From Roseovarius sp. (GTDB lineage Bacteria; Pseudomonadota; Alphaproteobacteria; Rhodobacterales; Rhodobacteraceae): a stretch of 64,000 nt of DNA. Below the pieces are notes generated by a model. The model was not told where the DNA came from. It saw nothing but the letters and a program-made list of their open reading frames with translations, and did not search any database. Positions 61,686 to 64,000 of the stretch are shown one piece after another. Each line of letters opens with the position of its first letter. Position 1 is the stretch's first letter. The stretch covers positions 1 to 64,000 of the forward strand of contig NZ_JALUXE010000027.1 in assembly GCF_027019125.1 (NCBI RefSeq). The letters are read 5' to 3'. The position numbers and the translations under genes are program-made.

Positions 61686-63044
61686 ATGAGCGACCCAACT
61701 CTCATCACCGCGATCTCCATCGGTGTAACGTTTCTCTTCATGCTGGGTGTGCCGGTGTTTCTGGTCATTGGCTATTGGGTGATCGGCGTTTCCTTCGTTC
61801 TCGGTATGCCGCTCCAGAATATCGGCGGGGCGCTCGGGGATGTGTTCACCGACGGCTTTGCGCTTCTGGCGATGCCGCTCTTTATTCTGACCGGCGATCT
61901 CATCAACCGATCCGGGATCGCGCGGCGCTTGAGCGATTTCGCCTATGCCTGCCTTGGCTGGATACGGGGCGGGTTGGCCATGGCGGCGCTTGGCGCTTGC
62001 GGGCTGTTCGCGGCAATCTCGGGGTCCAACTCGGCCACGACGGCGACCATCGGCTCGATGCTGCACCCCGAGATGGTCAAGGGTGGCTATGATGCGCGCT
62101 TTTCGGCTGCGACAGCGGCGGCGGGCGGCACGGTGGGCATCATCATCCCGCCCTCGATCATCTTCATCGTCTATGGTTTCTTGCTCAACCTGCCGATTTC
62201 CGAACTCTTTGTCGCGGGCATCATTCCGGGCACACTGATGGTGTTGGCCATGATGCTGGCGGCCTTCCTGATCTGCTGGCGCAATGGCTGGGGTTTCCTC
62301 ATCCCGCTCAGCCCGCTGCGCGTCTTCAAGACCGCCATCGGCGCTTGGTTGGGCTTTTTTGCCATCGGCCTCGTGCTCTGGGGCATCTACACCGGCAAAT
62401 TCTCACCTACTGAGGCGGCGGGTGTGACGGTGGGGTTTTGCGTTATTGTGGGCTTTCTTAGCCTGCCGCTCTACAAGCTGATGGGCGGTGCCAAGGGGCG
62501 GGACGTCAGCGAAAAGAAGATCTCGGAAATGCTGGTGGTCGAAGGTTTCAGCCCGCTGGAGTTACCCTCGATCACGATGCGCTCGGCGCAGATCACGGGC
62601 ATTCTCGCGCCGCTCATCGCGGTCTCGGTGGTGATGCAGCAAATCCTGTCGGTTCTGGGTGCGCAGGAAGTGATCGGAAATTTCGTGACCTCAATGGGTG
62701 GCTATTACGCGGTGCTCTTTACCTCGATGGCCATCGTCTTTGTCTGCGGCATGGTGCTCGAGAGCCTGCCGGTGACGATCATCCTCGCCCCCATTCTGGC
62801 CCCTATCGCCCATTCCGTCGGGGTCGAGCCGGTGCAGTTCGCGGTTATCTTCCTGGTCGGCGCCTCGATCGGGTTTGTCACGCCGCCCTATGGTCTCAAC
62901 CTTTATGTGGCCTCCGGGGTGACGGGCGTTCCCTATTTCAAGCTGTTGCGCTACACCGTGCCCTATCTCGTGGCGCTCTTGTCGGTCTGGTTGCTCGTGG
63001 CTCTGGTGCCGGTCCTTTCAACGGCGCTGCTTCCGCAACGGTAG
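61686..63044 (+). CDS. TRAP transporter large permease (DctM family)
   Basis: The 452-residue permease has DctM features: LLAMPLFILTGDLINRSGIARRL, AISGSNSATTATIGSMLHPEM, AAGGTVGIIIPPSIIFIVYGF and FSPTEAAGVTV, and FVTPPYGLNLYVASGV near the end. It lies one base after the small-permease stop and 12 bases before the IclR gene. It uses an ion gradient to import the receptor's solute. Confidence 0.93.
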   Translation: MSDPTLITAISIGVTFLFMLGVPVFLVIGYWVIGVSFVLGMPLQNIGGALGDVFTDGFALLAMPLFILTGDLINRSGIARRLSDFAYACLGWIRGGLAMAALGACGLFAAISGSNSATTATIGSMLHPEMVKGGYDARFSAATAAAGGTVGIIIPPSIIFIVYGFLLNLPISELFVAGIIPGTLMVLAMMLAAFLICWRNGWGFLIPLSPLRVFKTAIGAWLGFFAIGLVLWGIYTGKFSPTEAAGVTVGFCVIVGFLSLPLYKLMGGAKGRDVSEKKISEMLVVEGFSPLELPSITMRSAQITGILAPLIAVSVVMQQILSVLGAQEVIGNFVTSMGGYYAVLFTSMAIVFVCGMVLESLPVTIILAPILAPIAHSVGVEPVQFAVIFLVGASIGFVTPPYGLNLYVASGVTGVPYFKLLRYTVPYLVALLSVWLLVALVPVLSTALLPQR

Positions 63045-63056
63045 AAGGGGCTGATC

Positions 63057-63821
63057 ATGGATGGCGACGACGCAGGAACGATCCCAACCAATCTGCGGCT
63101 TTTGCTCGTGCTTGAGGAAATTGCGCGTGTGGGCGTGCCGGTGACGCCCACAGAGATCAATGCAACGCTCGGGCTGCCCAAGCCAACCATCCATCGCCTC
63201 TTTTCCACGCTGGAAGGAGAAGGATTTCTCCAGCGCGACATGGATGGGCGCACCTATTCGCCGGGACCGCGCCTGCGCACGATGGCGGGCGGCATCCTTT
63301 CGTCGCTGCGCATTCGTACGGCGCGGCAGGCGATCCTCAAACGGTTGAGCGGAGAGATCGGCGAGACCTGCAACATCGCCCTGCCGGATCGGGACGCGAT
63401 GATCTATCTCGAACGGGTCGAGACGCAATGGCCGCTGCGGATACAGCTGCCCATCGGTACGCGCGTGCCGTTCTATTGTACCGCAAGCGGCAAGATGTAT
63501 CTCAGCACGCTGGCGCGCAGCCATCTTGTGCGCTACCTGTCGGCCACTGATCTTGTGGCCCGCACCCCGAATACTCTGACCGATCCCGACGCGCTCTTGG
63601 CAGAAATTCAGCTTGTGCGTGATCAGGGCTATTCGCTCGACCGAGAAGAGTTCATGGAGGATATGATTGCCCTCGCTGTGCCGATCCTCGATGTCAATGA
63701 CCGGTTGATGGCGACGCTCGCCTTTCATGCGCCAACGCAACGCTTCAGCATCGCGCAGGCGCTGGAATTCTTGGATGCAATGCGCGCGGCGGCGGCGGAT
63801 TTGTCGAAACTGGTCGCCTGA
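63057..63821 (+). CDS. IclR-family transcriptional regulator
   Basis: The 254-residue protein has an N-terminal helix-turn-helix (NLRLLLVLEEIARVGVPVTPTEINATLGLPKPTIHRLFSTLEGEGFLQRD) and an IclR effector domain (VPFYCTASGKMYLSTLARSHLVRYLSATDL; SLDREEFMEDMIALAVPILD). It closes the TRAP operon and likely controls it and the divergent GMC gene. Ligand is probably the transported solute or its product. Confidence 0.9.
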   Translation: MDGDDAGTIPTNLRLLLVLEEIARVGVPVTPTEINATLGLPKPTIHRLFSTLEGEGFLQRDMDGRTYSPGPRLRTMAGGILSSLRIRTARQAILKRLSGEIGETCNIALPDRDAMIYLERVETQWPLRIQLPIGTRVPFYCTASGKMYLSTLARSHLVRYLSATDLVARTPNTLTDPDALLAEIQLVRDQGYSLDREEFMEDMIALAVPILDVNDRLMATLAFHAPTQRFSIAQALEFLDAMRAAAADLSKLVA

Positions 63822-63828
63822 GACGCGC

Positions 63829-64000
63829 TCAGACCCATTTTGCCAGAGGTGGCAGGCTCATCAACACGGCGTTGGCATCGTGTCCCGTGGCCAGCCCGAA
63901 TTTGGTGCCCCGGTCATAGACGAGGTTGTATTCGGCGTAGAGGCCGCGATGCAGAAGCTGCGTGTCCTTGTCCGCGTCCGACCACGGCTGACTCCTGCGC
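63829..64000 (-). CDS. hemF: Coproporphyrinogen III oxidase (aerobic), C-terminal part
   Basis: The reverse strand reads a 56-residue C-terminus with [37 protein letters not shown] before the stop at 63829-63831. This is the conserved end of oxygen-dependent HemF, which decarboxylates coproporphyrinogen III in haem synthesis. The rest lies beyond the window. It is convergent with the IclR gene, with seven bases between the stops. Confidence 0.92.
   Translation of the reverse strand, partial: RRSQPWSDADKDTQLLHRGLYAEYNLVYDRGTKFGLATGHDANAVLMSLPPLAKWV

Noticed and set aside
1-64000. CRISPR arrays, insertion sequences, prophage or integrase genes
   Set aside because: No regularly spaced direct repeats, transposase-like or phage-like proteins, or att-type repeats were seen.
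1-64000. tRNA or rRNA genes
   Set aside because: No intergenic stretch shows a T-loop GTTCGA-type motif with a matching cloverleaf, and no rRNA-like sequence was recognised.

Overview
The window is GC-rich chromosomal DNA with densely packed, often 4-bp-overlapping genes. It looks like an alphaproteobacterium of the Rhodobacterales (Roseobacter-type). The grounds are the gene repertoire: two TRAP transporters, polyamine-type and urea ABC importers, a urease operon, PHA synthase, DUF4202, a single glycine riboswitch before a D-amino-acid dehydrogenase, and hemF. The assignment is inference from content; no rRNA or tRNA is present to anchor it.

Layout. 1-6.2 kb (minus strand) is the edge of a surface-polysaccharide region: a partial mannose-1-phosphate guanylyltransferase, a 5'-truncated methyltransferase, an SGNH/GSCFA pair, a GT2 glycosyltransferase and a sulfotransferase-GT2 fusion. 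6.8-11 kb is a sulfate ABC importer (cysP-cysT-cysW-cysA order) with a structured leader, preceded by an Rrf2 regulator with four cysteines; a divergent Lrp/AsnC gene follows. 12-17 kb holds an outer-membrane-like protein, a sulfatase with its formylglycine-generating enzyme, a Crp/Fnr regulator and a second sulfotransferase, so about 14 kb is dominated by sulfate and sulfate-ester functions. 17-20.3 kb is a quinone/aromatic stress module (LysR, DoxX, DODA-type dioxygenase, glutathionyl-hydroquinone reductase).

20.4-26.6 kb is a TRAP transporter with an M20 amidohydrolase, a divergent MarR regulator, and a D-amino-acid dehydrogenase behind a glycine riboswitch; together they suggest uptake and hydrolysis of N-acyl amino acids. 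26.8-32.2 kb contains PHA synthase, a CbiX-like chelatase with a tiny membrane protein, DUF4202 with a small overlapping upstream ORF, and a quinone oxidoreductase. 32.3-36.3 kb is a polyamine-type ABC importer. 36.6-47.7 kb is a complete urea module: urtABCDE followed by ureDA-(small His-rich membrane protein)-BCEFG. 47.7-52.8 kb is a TetR-controlled RND efflux pump with two clear palindromic operator candidates.

52.9-57.9 kb is a second polyamine-type importer with a Tat-exported binding protein, translationally linked to a PHP-domain phosphoesterase. 57.9-63.8 kb is a GMC oxidoreductase divergent from a Tat-exported TRAP system with an IclR regulator. The window closes with the 3' end of hemF.

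The most notable observations are the sulfotransferase-glycosyltransferase fusion, the long 5' extension and structured leader of cysP, the riboswitch whose downstream stem covers the dadA ribosome-binding site, perfect GC-rich stem-loops following the binding-protein gene in four of the transporters (a fifth is imperfect), and the small His-rich membrane protein inside the urease operon. No CRISPR array, IS element, rRNA or tRNA was recognised.
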